This document shows positions 38,283-47,331 of a stretch of DNA of 64,000 nucleotides, piece after piece. Every line of letters begins with the position of its first letter. Within the stretch, counting starts at the first letter, position 1. Under the pieces are notes generated by a model. It saw only the letters and a list, made by a program, of their open reading frames with translations, was not told the DNA's origin and did no database searches. This DNA is from an uncultured Bacteroides sp. (GTDB lineage Bacteria; Bacteroidota; Bacteroidia; Bacteroidales; Bacteroidaceae): the NCBI RefSeq assembly GCF_963677945.1, contig NZ_OY782578.1, forward strand, positions 682,001-746,000, read 5' to 3'. The position numbers and the translations under genes are program-made.

Positions 38283-38771
38283 TCAAATTTCCTTATCTAA
38301 TTCTTTATTTGTTTCATTTCTGTAGATTATCAACATTCTATATTGTACTGGAGAAATGCCGGTAATTTTTTTAAATGACGCATAAAATGCACTGACAGAT
38401 GAAAATCCACATTTCTTTGCAATCTCTTTAATAGGAACAGACATTGGGTTATTACCAAGCAGCTTCTTGCAATACTCTATTCTATATCTGTTTATTAGAG
38501 TTTTGAAATTGCATCCAAAATACTTATTAATCGAATTAGATAAGTAGGTAGTATTAGTCCCTACAACAGAACTAAGCTTTATTAGCGATAAAGAAGGATC
38601 TAAATAGATTTGCTTGGAATCTAAATTATAAAGCACTTCTTTATAAATATGCACTTCTTGATTTAAATTAATTATCGAAGGATCTAGACCATCAATAATA
38701 TCGGTTTCTAAAGTTCCCTTTTCTTTTAACAAACCGAGCTGGGTTACAAACTGCTTAAATAGACTCTGCAT
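38283..38771 (-). CDS. AraC-type transcriptional regulator
   Basis: 162 residues: an N-terminal region without a sugar-binding domain (about 1-55) and a C-terminal AraC double helix-turn-helix, including TTYLSNSINKYFGCNF (first HTH) and the signature VPIKEIAKKCGFSSVSAFYASFKK (second). No membrane helix, so a small cytoplasmic regulator. Its position 172 bp upstream of, and on the same strand as, the surface-protein gene suggests it controls that gene (inference). A TAAATTTG box at 38892-38885 (minus) could drive it. Confidence 0.85.
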   Translation of the reverse strand: MQSLFKQFVTQLGLLKEKGTLETDIIDGLDPSIINLNQEVHIYKEVLYNLDSKQIYLDPSLSLIKLSSVVGTNTTYLSNSINKYFGCNFKTLINRYRIEYCKKLLGNNPMSVPIKEIAKKCGFSSVSAFYASFKKITGISPVQYRMLIIYRNETNKELDKEI

Positions 38772-39964
38772 ATGTTTTTCTGTTTAATATGTTTAAAGTA
38801 TAAAAGATCTAAATCCGTGGCTAATATATTAATCATTATAATATGATGTTACTCAAAAACAAACGAATATGAGTTTCAGGAATACAAATTTATGATTTAG
38901 GAATAATTCATTATAAAAAAGTATGTTTTTTACATTTTATTGATAATAAATAAAACTATTAAGTCAACAATCATACATATAATTATGTTCTAAGCAAATT
39001 GATTTTTTTTAGTACTAAGTTTTATAAACATTAAAAAAAGTCAGTTAATCAATTATTAAAATAGCTTTTATAAGATTAAATACAATAGTCGTTAAATAAA
39101 CATCTCAATTTTTGAAACAGGAAAAAAGAAAATAAATATAAAGTTTCTATTTTCATCAAATAACAAGCTATTTCAAATATTAATTTTATTGATTCATAAA
39201 ATAAAAGTGCTATAAACGCAGATTGAAAATTTATTTATATGTCTTATTATCAAGTATTTATATAATAAAAAATGAATTTGATAACAAATTAAAAGCATGA
39301 TCTTTACAAATGCAGAATTGGAGATTATGATTTTAATAAATACTTATTTTCCATTAAATAAATTTTAGGTTACTTTTTCAAGTGTAAAGATACAATCCTT
39401 AATTAAATAAAAAAAAACAAAATAATTAGATACACGCATTATATGGTAAAATAGACGTTTATACGGTGAATTTTTATGTTTATTTAGCAAATATTTATTT
39501 GATAAAATAGATATTAATCTACTTTTTTCAAAAAGCATACTGCCAAATAGAAAAATTATTTTTCACAACATATAAAATATGAATATAAAAAGAAATGAGG
39601 ATTAAAACAGACTATTAGAAAGCAGGATTAACGATCATAGGAATAAAGGTTTTACAAGATCAAAATGAATTTAAAAATGTAATTATTGAATCAAAGCTAA
39701 CAGCTTATTAAAGTTATTTAATAAATCTAATTAAAAAATTCAACATATATTAAACTAGAGTACTAATGAGAAATTATCACTAGCATCATTCTATTATAAA
39801 TCGTTATGCATCAAAGTTTGTACCCAGAAATATCAATATAGAACAATTGCATATTATATACTATTGTAAATTTCCTAAGCCGAAATCTGATAAAAAGCAA
39901 GAATTAAAGCAATAACTGAAAACATATTCTTATTTTTGCAAAATTCTATTAAAAACGGACTTTT
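38772..39964. other. AT-rich region without genes
   Basis: 1193 bp, strikingly AT-rich with long A/T runs. No ORF worth naming, no tRNA, no recognisable RNA. It holds the promoter box of the AraC gene (38885-38892, minus) and of the nucleoside-recognition gene (39931-39938, plus). Confidence 0.6.
39931..39938 (+). promoter_or_regulatory. -7 box of the nucleoside-recognition gene promoter
   Basis: TATTTTTG, full match to TAnnTTTG, 26 bp before the ATG at 39965. Confidence 0.5.
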
Positions 39965-41197
39965 ATGGTATTGAATTACATTTGGATTGCTTTCTTTGTC
40001 ATTGCCTTTGTTGTTGCTTTGATAAGGTTAATTTTTATGGGAGACACTCAGGTGTTTAGTGAAATAATGAACTCCACTTTTAGTTCATCAAAAACCGCTT
40101 TCGAGATATCTTTAGGCTTAACTGGGATACTCTCACTCTGGTTAGGCATAATGAAGATTGGTGAAAATGGGGGATTAATTTCAGCATTTTCACGTTGGCT
40201 TAGCCCTGTACTTTGCAAGCTATTTCCAGAGATCCCCAAAGGACATCCGGTTATGGGGGCTATTTTTATGAATATTTCGGCTAATATGCTGGGACTTGAC
40301 AATGCAGCAACTCCTCTTGGACTAAAAGCAATGAAAGAGCTGCAAGAATTAAACAAAGACAAGAAAGTTGCAAGCAATCCAATGATCATGTTCCTTGTTA
40401 TCAACACTTCAGGACTGACATTGATTCCCATAAGCATAATGGTCTACAGAGCCCAATTAGGTGCCGCACAGCCAACAGATATTTTTGTCCCAATAATGAT
40501 TTCTACATTTTGTGCTGCTATTGCCGGTATCATAGCAACTAGTCTTTTTCAAAGGATTAATTTATTCAATAAAGCAATATTCTTTTTCGTTGGCATAATC
40601 AGCGCACTCATTGGAGGAGTAATATGCCTGTTCAGCATACTATCAAAAGAAGAAATTGGAACCTATTCTACTTTATTCGCCAATGTATTCCTATTCTCTA
40701 TAATTTTATGTTTTATCGCGTCAGGAATAAGAAAAAAAATAAATGTCTATGAAACATTTGTCGAAGGGGCAAAGGAAGGATTCTCCACAGCAGTAAGGAT
40801 CATCCCGTATTTAGTCGCAATATTAGTTGGCGTAGCTGTATTCAGGGCTTCAGGAACAATGGATTTAATCACAAAAGGAATTGAGTATATCGTTAAACTT
40901 AGCGGATTAGATTCTAGCTTTGTTGGCGGACTACCCACAGCTTTAATGAAGCCTTTAAGCGGAAGTGGCGCCAGAGGATTAATGGTGGATGCAATGAAAA
41001 CTTACGGTGCTGATTCATTCGTAGGTCGACTATCTTGTATATTCCAGGGTTCAACAGATACCACATTCTACGTTCTGGCAGTCTATTTCGGCAGCGTGGG
41101 AATCAGAAAAACCCGCCATGCAGTTGCATGTGGCTTAATTGCCGATTTGGCAGGTGTAATTACAGCGATTTCAGTTTGTTATTTATTCTTTTATTAA
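39965..41197 (+). CDS. Nucleoside-recognition (SpmA/SpmB-like) membrane protein
   Basis: 410 residues, a fusion of the two gate domains. The first half has the SpmA-type MNISANMLGLDNAATPLGLKAM block (about 99-120). The second half matches SpmB, with ARGLMVDAM and FQGSTDTTFYVLAVYFG (about 338-375). Ten or so hydrophobic segments. Such proteins are thought to be inner-membrane permeases of nucleoside-like compounds; in Firmicutes they act in spore maturation, which does not apply here. Plus strand, 4 bp before ybeY, so likely in one operon. Confidence 0.87.
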   Translation: MVLNYIWIAFFVIAFVVALIRLIFMGDTQVFSEIMNSTFSSSKTAFEISLGLTGILSLWLGIMKIGENGGLISAFSRWLSPVLCKLFPEIPKGHPVMGAIFMNISANMLGLDNAATPLGLKAMKELQELNKDKKVASNPMIMFLVINTSGLTLIPISIMVYRAQLGAAQPTDIFVPIMISTFCAAIAGIIATSLFQRINLFNKAIFFFVGIISALIGGVICLFSILSKEEIGTYSTLFANVFLFSIILCFIASGIRKKINVYETFVEGAKEGFSTAVRIIPYLVAILVGVAVFRASGTMDLITKGIEYIVKLSGLDSSFVGGLPTALMKPLSGSGARGLMVDAMKTYGADSFVGRLSCIFQGSTDTTFYVLAVYFGSVGIRKTRHAVACGLIADLAGVITAISVCYLFFY

Positions 41198-41201
41198 TAT
41201 T

Positions 41202-41618
41202 ATGGCTATAAGTTATCAGACAGACGGGATAAAAATACCCGCTATAAAGAAGAGAGAGACTACTGCATGGATTAAAGCAGTGGCAAGTTCATACGAAAAA
41301 AAGGTTGGGGAAATAGCGTATATTTTTTGTTCAGACGAGAAAATCCTTGAAGTAAACAAAGAGTATCTGCAACATGATTATTATACCGATATAATAACGT
41401 TCGACTATTGTGAAGACAATATTATTTCTGGAGATATCTTTATCAGCCTTGATACGGTTAAAAGCAATTCAGAACAATTTAATACATCCTATAATGATGA
41501 GTTGCACCGGACTATAATACATGGTATACTCCATCTATGCGGAATAAACGACAAAGGTGAAGGTGAACGTGAAATAATGGAGGCTGAAGAGAATAAAGCT
41601 TTAGCACTATTAAAATAA
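41202..41618 (+). CDS. ybeY: Endoribonuclease YbeY (rRNA maturation factor)
   Basis: 138 residues, UPF0054/YbeY family; processes 16S rRNA ends and takes part in ribosome quality control. The HGILHLCG stretch (about 107-114) supplies two His of the usual HxxxHxxxxxH zinc site. The third His is replaced here by Lys in INDKGEGE, a feature I recall from other Bacteroidetes. The N-terminal Arg114-type region EVNKEYLQHDYYTDIITFDY is normal. Four bp after the preceding gene. Confidence 0.92.
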   Translation: MAISYQTDGIKIPAIKKRETTAWIKAVASSYEKKVGEIAYIFCSDEKILEVNKEYLQHDYYTDIITFDYCEDNIISGDIFISLDTVKSNSEQFNTSYNDELHRTIIHGILHLCGINDKGEGEREIMEAEENKALALLK

Positions 41619-41738
41619 GCCATAATGCTATTTTAATGAGTTTTTGCTCTTTTTCCCTCTCTGAAAAATAGAATTCTCACTAATATATCTAGCGATCAAG
41701 CAGTAAACATATAACTATATTCTAATGGATATTAAAAG

Positions 41739-41770
41739 GCCGCTAGACCTCTAAAAAATGTTCTAGCGGC
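41739..41770. repeat. Nine-bp perfect inverted repeat
   Basis: GCCGCTAGA (41739-41747) and TCTAGCGGC (41762-41770) with a 14-nt spacer. No T run follows on the plus strand; on the minus strand CTTTTAATA follows. The GC content is out of keeping with the neighbourhood. Confidence 0.7.
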
Positions 41771-41798
41771 AATCCAGCACCCTACCTCGTCCTAATTC

Positions 41799-41967
41799 TG
41801 GTTGTTCTTCGTCACTTTTACTGAAAGATATTATATTAAACCCCTCTTCCATGATGTTTAGTAGATTTTTTATCAGATTCAATAAATGGCCTATTAAAAA
41901 ACATTTATAATCTTGATTGGATAATCATTTAAGGTTGTCCGCTTTCACCAAAAGTAACGAAGAACCA
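41799..41967. repeat. Imperfect inverted repeat (26 bp arms), possible mobile-element relic
   Basis: The left arm, TGGTTGTTCTTCGTCACTTT..., and the reverse complement of the right arm agree at 23 of 26 positions once a 3-bp insertion (GTT) in the left arm is allowed. The right arm lies in a minus-strand frame ending VKADNLK. Arms that lie in a short decayed frame suggest the end of a transposase, but I cannot name an element. Confidence 0.5.
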
Positions 41968-42154
41968 TTTTGGTTGACTGCATTAATAAATAATCTTGGT
42001 ATTGTTTATCTGTAGTTATCACACAAGCTCTAATTCCATCTGTCACATCAAGATTTTAACTGTGTTTATTAATACTCCACATTGATTATCTATCAATCCT
42101 AGTCCTATCAAAGGACAAAGCATGTATATTTTAACAGTTTAATTTCAGATAGCG

Positions 42155-42478
42155 TTATTTTGACTCCAGTATACAGTTATTTATTAAACTAAACCCACTT
42201 TTAATAAACCTAAAGTTAACAGCACAGTCAAGCGAAAACAACCTATTTTTATCTATCATACCTAGACCTACCGCCAGACTAACTACTATAGAAAGAATTC
42301 TTATTAATATTAGAAGCAGTAGCCAAAAGCCCCCAGCTATAGACAAACTATAATAGAAAGAAATGGCAAAAGGAAAGAGCAAAATACAAGTTGTAGAAAC
42401 AGTGTACAGATATACTGCGAAATAACAAATGCAATACAAACAAATATCTCTTAAAGATTGATTCCAATTCTTTTCCAT
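42155..42478 (-). CDS. Small membrane protein, unknown
   Basis: 107 residues, not recognised. Two or three hydrophobic segments (about 15-39, 43-75), a Cys-rich first helix (CLYCICYF) and a positively charged tail. It starts at an ATG 60 bp from the divergent mnmG start and ends at the edge of the relic-bearing spacer. It may be a real small gene or an open frame by chance; base composition is like its surroundings. No homologue recalled. Confidence 0.35.
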   Translation of the reverse strand: MEKNWNQSLRDICLYCICYFAVYLYTVSTTCILLFPFAISFYYSLSIAGGFWLLLLILIRILSIVVSLAVGLGMIDKNRLFSLDCAVNFRFIKSGFSLINNCILESK

Positions 42479-42508
42479 TCATTCACTAAACTTAATAACT
42501 ATTTTTCG

Positions 42509-42516
42509 TAAATTTG
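42509..42516 (+). promoter_or_regulatory. -7 box of the mnmG promoter
   Basis: TAAATTTG, full match to TAnnTTTG, 22 bp before the mnmG ATG. Confidence 0.55.
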
Positions 42517-42538
42517 CGGCGTAAAATAGAATAAATCA

Positions 42539-44413
42539 ATGGATTTTAAGTACGATGTAATTGTTATCGGAGCAGGACATGCCGGTTGCGAAGCTGCAGC
42601 TGCGGCCGCAAATCTGGGATCAAAAACATGTCTTATTACGATGGACATGAATAAAATTGGTCAGATGAGCTGCAATCCTGCCGTTGGGGGTATTGCTAAA
42701 GGACAAATTGTTCGGGAAATCGATGCATTGGGTGGTTATATGGGATTAGTTACCGACAAAACGGCTATCCAATTCCGCATGCTTAACCGATCAAAAGGAC
42801 CTGCAATGTGGAGCCCACGTGCACAATGTGATAGAAATAAGTTTATATGGACATGGAGAGAGATTCTCGAAAATATTCCAAATCTCAATATCTGGCAGGA
42901 TACCGTAAAGGAAATTATCGTTGAAAACGGAGAAATTATAGGTTTAAGAACATATCTTGATGTTGAATTCCGTGCCAAATGCGTTGTTCTCACCGCAGGA
43001 ACTTTCCTCAACGGGCTAATGCATATTGGGAAAACAAAACTTCCGGGAGGAAGAATGGCTGAACCAGCATCTTATCTTTTAACCGAATCCATCGCAAAAC
43101 ATGGAGTTAAGTTCGGTAGGATGAAAACAGGTACCCCTGTTCGTATTGACGGCCGGAGCGTAAATTATGATTTGATGGGAACTCAAGATGGAGAAAATGA
43201 CTTCCACAAGTTTTCATATATGGATACTCCGACAAAAAATCTCAAGCAACTAGAATGCTGGACTTGTTATACAAATGAGGAAGTACACCAGATACTTAGA
43301 AATGGATTAGCAGATTCCCCCCTATTCAACGGACAAATTCAAAGCATTGGTCCACGATATTGCCCAAGTATAGAAACAAAGATTGTTACCTTCCCAGACA
43401 AGGAACAACATCAGTTATTTCTTGAACCGGAAGGAGAAACTACAAAGGAATTATATCTAAATGGATTCTCTTCATCGCTTCCTTTGGACATTCAGATCAA
43501 TGCACTGAAAAAGATTCCTGCGTTCAAGGATCTGGTTATCTATCGACCGGGATATGCAATTGAATACGATTACTTCGATCCTACTCAACTAAAGCATACG
43601 TTGGAATCGAAGATTATCGGAAATCTATTCTTTGCCGGACAAGTAAACGGAACCACCGGTTATGAAGAAGCTGGCGGACAAGGTATCATTGCCGGAATAA
43701 ATGCCCATCAGAATTGCCATAATGGAGAAGAATTCATTTTGGGAAGAGACGAAGCATATATTGGCGTATTAATCGACGATTTGGTAACAAAAGGAGTTGA
43801 TGAGCCTTATAGAATGTTTACTTCGCGCGCTGAATACAGAATATTACTTCGCCAGGATGATGCTGATATGCGATTGACTGAGAAATCATATAATCTGGGA
43901 TTGGCCAAAAGCGATCGTTACGCTCTTTTAACAAAGAAAAGAGAAGAAGTGAAACGTATTACAGAGTTTGCAAGCAATTATTCTGTAAAGCCAGCTTATA
44001 TTAATGATGCTCTTGAAAGTATTGGCACAACACCATTGAGACAAGGATGCAAGCTAATAGATTTAATCAATCGTCCTCAGATTACTCTTGATATTATTTC
44101 AGAATCTATTCCTGCATTCAAAGAAGAGCTTGATAAAGTTGACGAGAGAAAAGAGGAAATTAAAGAAGCTGCTGAGATTTTGATCAAGTATAAAGGATAT
44201 ATTAATCGTGAAAGATTAATTGCCGATAAGATTGAAAGATTGGAGACAATCAAGATAAAAGGGAAATTCGATTATGATTCTATAAATTCTATTTCTACTG
44301 AAGCTAGACAAAAGCTTATCAAAATAGATCCCGAAACGATTGCTCAAGCAAGCAGAATTCCAGGAATTTCTCCAAGCGATATCAACGTGCTATTGGTGCT
44401 TTTAAGGAAGTAA
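42539..44413 (+). CDS. mnmG: tRNA uridine-5-carboxymethylaminomethyl modification enzyme
   Basis: 624 residues, FAD-dependent; with MnmE it makes the (carboxymethyl)aminomethyl group at U34 of several tRNAs. The FAD Rossmann motif is VIGAGHAGCEAA (about 9-20), followed by MSCNPAVGGIAKGQ (about 44-57), and the signature GPRYCPSIETK (about 278-288). The two family Cys blocks (CNPA and GPRYCP) are present. First gene of a six-gene plus-strand run (mnmG, apt, uvrC, dtd, MazG-like, deoC). Its promoter box lies 22 bp before the start. Confidence 0.98.
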   Translation: MDFKYDVIVIGAGHAGCEAAAAAANLGSKTCLITMDMNKIGQMSCNPAVGGIAKGQIVREIDALGGYMGLVTDKTAIQFRMLNRSKGPAMWSPRAQCDRNKFIWTWREILENIPNLNIWQDTVKEIIVENGEIIGLRTYLDVEFRAKCVVLTAGTFLNGLMHIGKTKLPGGRMAEPASYLLTESIAKHGVKFGRMKTGTPVRIDGRSVNYDLMGTQDGENDFHKFSYMDTPTKNLKQLECWTCYTNEEVHQILRNGLADSPLFNGQIQSIGPRYCPSIETKIVTFPDKEQHQLFLEPEGETTKELYLNGFSSSLPLDIQINALKKIPAFKDLVIYRPGYAIEYDYFDPTQLKHTLESKIIGNLFFAGQVNGTTGYEEAGGQGIIAGINAHQNCHNGEEFILGRDEAYIGVLIDDLVTKGVDEPYRMFTSRAEYRILLRQDDADMRLTEKSYNLGLAKSDRYALLTKKREEVKRITEFASNYSVKPAYINDALESIGTTPLRQGCKLIDLINRPQITLDIISESIPAFKEELDKVDERKEEIKEAAEILIKYKGYINRERLIADKIERLETIKIKGKFDYDSINSISTEARQKLIKIDPETIAQASRIPGISPSDINVLLVLLRK

Positions 44414-44421
44414 TAGAGCCC

Positions 44422-44437
44422 CGTTTCACGTGAAACA
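44422..44437. other. parS-like ParB-binding site
   Basis: CGTTTCACGTGAAACA matches the chromosomal parS consensus TGTTTCACGTGAAACA at 15 of 16 positions, including the perfect 14-bp palindrome GTTTCACGTGAAAC (44423-44436). It lies in the mnmG-apt gap. ParB nucleates on such sites to organise and segregate the origin region. Confidence 0.8.
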
Positions 44438-44471
44438 ATTAAATTAACAAGAAACAACTAAAATACTGGCT

Positions 44472-44996
44472 ATGAACAGAGAAAAGCTTATTAAGAGCAT
44501 CAGAAATGTACCCGATTTCCCAATACCTGGGATACAGTTTAAAGACGAAACGACTTTGTTTAAAGACCCTGATTGTTTGAAAGAACTTTCAGACGAATTG
44601 TACGAGATGTACAAAGACAAAGGAATTACTAAAGTTGCCGGCATAGAATCAAGAGGTTTTATTATGGGACCTATTTTGGCGGCCAGACTTGGAGCTGGAT
44701 TTGTGCCTATCCGCAAACCAGGAAAATTACCAGCTGCTACTATTGAAGAGAGTTACAATAAAGAATACGGAACTGATACTATCCAAGTGCACAAAGATGC
44801 AATTTGCGAAGATGATGTAGTTTTATTGCACGACGACCTTTTGGCTACAGGAGGAACGATGAAAGCTGCCATAAAATTAATGAAGAGATTTAATCCAAAG
44901 GATGTATACGTTAATTTCATTATTGAATTAAAAGACCTCAATGGAAGAGCTATTTTCTCTGAAGAAGATAAAATAGAAGCTGTACTTGAACTCTGA
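44472..44996 (+). CDS. apt: Adenine phosphoribosyltransferase
   Basis: 174 residues; converts adenine and PRPP to AMP in purine salvage. The PRPP-binding motif is VVLLHDDLLATGGTMKAA (about 117-134), with the E/D-D-x-x-x-T-G-G core. The N-terminal IRNVPDFPIPGIQFKD and the flexible-loop region KPGKLPA are those of Apt. Starts 58 bp after mnmG, immediately downstream of the parS-like site, and is followed by uvrC with a 20-bp gap. Confidence 0.97.
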   Translation: MNREKLIKSIRNVPDFPIPGIQFKDETTLFKDPDCLKELSDELYEMYKDKGITKVAGIESRGFIMGPILAARLGAGFVPIRKPGKLPAATIEESYNKEYGTDTIQVHKDAICEDDVVLLHDDLLATGGTMKAAIKLMKRFNPKDVYVNFIIELKDLNGRAIFSEEDKIEAVLEL

Positions 44997-45016
44997 TAAA
45001 ACCAAAGTATAACATA

Positions 45017-46828
45017 ATGGAGCCTCAGGAATTAAATACATCAGATTACTTAAAAGGAATTGTATCCAATCTCCCTGAAAAGCCTGGTATTTACCAGTAT
45101 TTAAATTCTGAAGGCACCATTATTTATGTTGGAAAGGCCAAAAACCTAAAAAGAAGGGTTTATTCTTACTTTAGCAAGGAACACGAACCCGGAAAAACCC
45201 GAATACTTGTCAGCAAAATAGCTGATATTAGCTACATCGTAGTAAATACAGAAGAAGATGCATTGCTACTGGAGAATAATCTTATCAAGAAATACAAGCC
45301 TAGATATAATGTTCTCCTGAAAGACGATAAAACTTATCCGTCTATTTGCGTAAGCAATGAATATTTCCCCAGAGTATATAAAACAAGAAGAATCGTCCGT
45401 GATGGTTCTACTTATTACGGCCCTTACAGCCATTCACCTTCAATGCATGCGCTTTTAGACCTCGTAAAGCACTTATACCCCATCAGAACTTGCCATTTAA
45501 ACCTCACACCCGAAAATATTCGTGCTGGTAAATTTAAAGTCTGCCTGGAATATCACATTAAAAATTGTGCAGGCCCTTGCGTTGGTTTAATGGCACACGA
45601 CGAATATCTGAAGAACATTGCAGAGGTTAAAGAGATTCTGAAAGGGAATACGCAGGAAATAAGCAAGGCTTTATTCGATAAAATGCAGGAATTAGCTTCC
45701 GAACTTAAGTTTGAAGAGGCACATAAAATAAAAGAGAAATATGAATTAATAGAGAATTACCGCGCAAAATCGGAAGTTGTTAGTTCTATTCTTCATAATA
45801 TCGACGTATTCTCTATTGCAGACGACGATAAATCGGCCTTTATAAACTACCTGCACATTACAAACGGAAGCATAAATCAGGCATTTACTTTCGAGTATAA
45901 AAAACGCTTGAATGAAACAACTGAAGAGCTTTTATCTCTCGGTATTATCGAAATGCGCGAAAGATACAAAAGTCTCTCCAAAGAAATTATCGTTCCTTTT
46001 GAAATGGATATAGAGCTTAACGGTGTAGCATTTACTGTTCCACAGCGAGGAGATAAAAAGAAACTGCTGGAGCTGTCACAGATGAACGTTAAGCAATACA
46101 AAGTAGACCGATTAAAACAGGCTGAAAAGCTTAATCCGGAGCAGCGAAGCATCAGGATTATGAAAAAAATGCAGAGCGATTTCCACATGAAGGAGCTTCC
46201 AATGTACATAGAATGCTTCGATAACTCTAATATTCAGGGCGCATATCCGGTTGCATCGTGCGTTGTTTTCAAAAAAGCCAAGCCTTCAAAGAAAGATTAT
46301 CGCCATTTCAACATAAAAACCGTAGAAGGGCCTAACGACTTCGCCTCAATGGAGGAGATTGTTTACAGGCGATATAAGCGATTATTAGACGAAGAGCAAC
46401 CTTTGCCTCAGTTAGTCATCGTAGACGGCGGTAAAGGACAATTAAGCTCGGCACAGAAGATATTCACCGAACTTAATCTAACCGGGCGTATTACGCTGAT
46501 TGGTATAGCCAAAAAACTGGAAGAAATATTCTTTCCGGGCGATCCCTACCCTCTTTACCTCGATAAAAACTCAGAAAGTCTGAAAGTAATTCAGCATCTA
46601 CGTGACGAAGCTCACCGTTTTGGTATTACTTTCCACCGAAATAAACGTAGCAAAGGGCAAACTAAATCGGCCTTAGACGAGCTAAAAGGCATCGGAGAAA
46701 AGACTAAAACCGCACTTTTAAAGGAATTCAAGAGTGTAAAACGCATTCAGGAGGCATCGTTTGAAGAAGTTTCGGCCATCGTTGGCGAAGCTAAAGCCAA
46801 AATTATACACGATAACCTACGTAAATAA
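45017..46828 (+). CDS. uvrC: Excinuclease ABC subunit C
   Basis: 603 residues. Makes the two incisions of nucleotide-excision repair. The GIY-YIG domain (about 17-95: KPGIYQYLNSEGTIIYVGKAK) is first, then a Cys-rich segment (CLEYHIKNCAGPC), a UVR motif (LASELKFEEAHKIKEKYE, about 215-232), an RNase H-like domain (ECFDNSNIQGAYPV, about 394 onward, with VVIDGGKGQL-like VIVDGGKGQL) and a C-terminal helix-hairpin-helix pair (ELKGIGEKTKTALL). Complete by all domains. Confidence 0.98.
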   Translation: MEPQELNTSDYLKGIVSNLPEKPGIYQYLNSEGTIIYVGKAKNLKRRVYSYFSKEHEPGKTRILVSKIADISYIVVNTEEDALLLENNLIKKYKPRYNVLLKDDKTYPSICVSNEYFPRVYKTRRIVRDGSTYYGPYSHSPSMHALLDLVKHLYPIRTCHLNLTPENIRAGKFKVCLEYHIKNCAGPCVGLMAHDEYLKNIAEVKEILKGNTQEISKALFDKMQELASELKFEEAHKIKEKYELIENYRAKSEVVSSILHNIDVFSIADDDKSAFINYLHITNGSINQAFTFEYKKRLNETTEELLSLGIIEMRERYKSLSKEIIVPFEMDIELNGVAFTVPQRGDKKKLLELSQMNVKQYKVDRLKQAEKLNPEQRSIRIMKKMQSDFHMKELPMYIECFDNSNIQGAYPVASCVVFKKAKPSKKDYRHFNIKTVEGPNDFASMEEIVYRRYKRLLDEEQPLPQLVIVDGGKGQLSSAQKIFTELNLTGRITLIGIAKKLEEIFFPGDPYPLYLDKNSESLKVIQHLRDEAHRFGITFHRNKRSKGQTKSALDELKGIGEKTKTALLKEFKSVKRIQEASFEEVSAIVGEAKAKIIHDNLRK

Positions 46829-46878
46829 AGTTAGAATTACTAACTTTGTCTTTTGCGACAAACAAGAAATTTTATAAA

Positions 46879-47331
46879 ATGAGAGCTGTAATACAACGCG
46901 TAAGTCATGCGTCTGTTACAATCAACGGCAACTGCAAATCTGCTATAAAGGAAGGATTGCTTGTATTGGTTGGTATTGAAGAAGCAGACGGGCAGGAAGA
47001 CATAGAATGGCTATGTAAAAAGATAGTAAATCTGAGGATTTTTGACGATGAAAATGGAGTGATGAACAAGTCTGTGCTAGATGTTGATGGAGAAATTCTT
47101 GTAATAAGCCAGTTTACGCTTCATGCATCGACTAAAAAGGGGAATCGCCCTTCGTACATCAAGGCGGCAAAACACGAGGTTTCCGTGCCTCTTTACGAGA
47201 CTTTCTGCGATGAATTAAGCATCTCTCTGGGAAAGCAGGTAGGAACCGGCGAGTTTGGTGCAGAAATGAAAGTTGAATTGCTTAACAACGGTCCGGTAAC
47301 AATCTGGATGGACACTAAAAACAAGGAATAA
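46879..47331 (+). CDS. dtd: D-aminoacyl-tRNA deacylase
   Basis: 150 residues, the usual length; hydrolyses D-aminoacyl-tRNAs to keep D-amino acids out of proteins. It opens with MRAVIQRVSHASVT and holds the catalytic SQFTLHAST (about 79-87) and the NNGPVTIWMD (about 136-145) cis-Pro region (the GP motif). I use the ATG at 46879 because the 11 residues before it do not fit this conserved start. It shares a TAATG with the next gene. Confidence 0.95.
   Translation: MRAVIQRVSHASVTINGNCKSAIKEGLLVLVGIEEADGQEDIEWLCKKIVNLRIFDDENGVMNKSVLDVDGEILVISQFTLHASTKKGNRPSYIKAAKHEVSVPLYETFCDELSISLGKQVGTGEFGAEMKVELLNNGPVTIWMDTKNKE

Larger units (their letters stand above)
41619..42154. other. Intergenic region with an inverted-repeat relic
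   Basis: 536 bp without a convincing gene. It carries the hairpin at 41739-41770 and an imperfect 26-bp inverted repeat at 41799-41827 / 41942-41967 with a 115-bp spacer. Its minus strand has a short open frame ending NGSSLLLVKADNLK (stop 41925-41927). The rest is AT-rich. Confidence 0.55.

Noticed and set aside
41925-41978. Intact transposase gene at the inverted repeat
   Set aside because: The minus-strand frame is closed by a stop about 80 bp upstream and is far too short.
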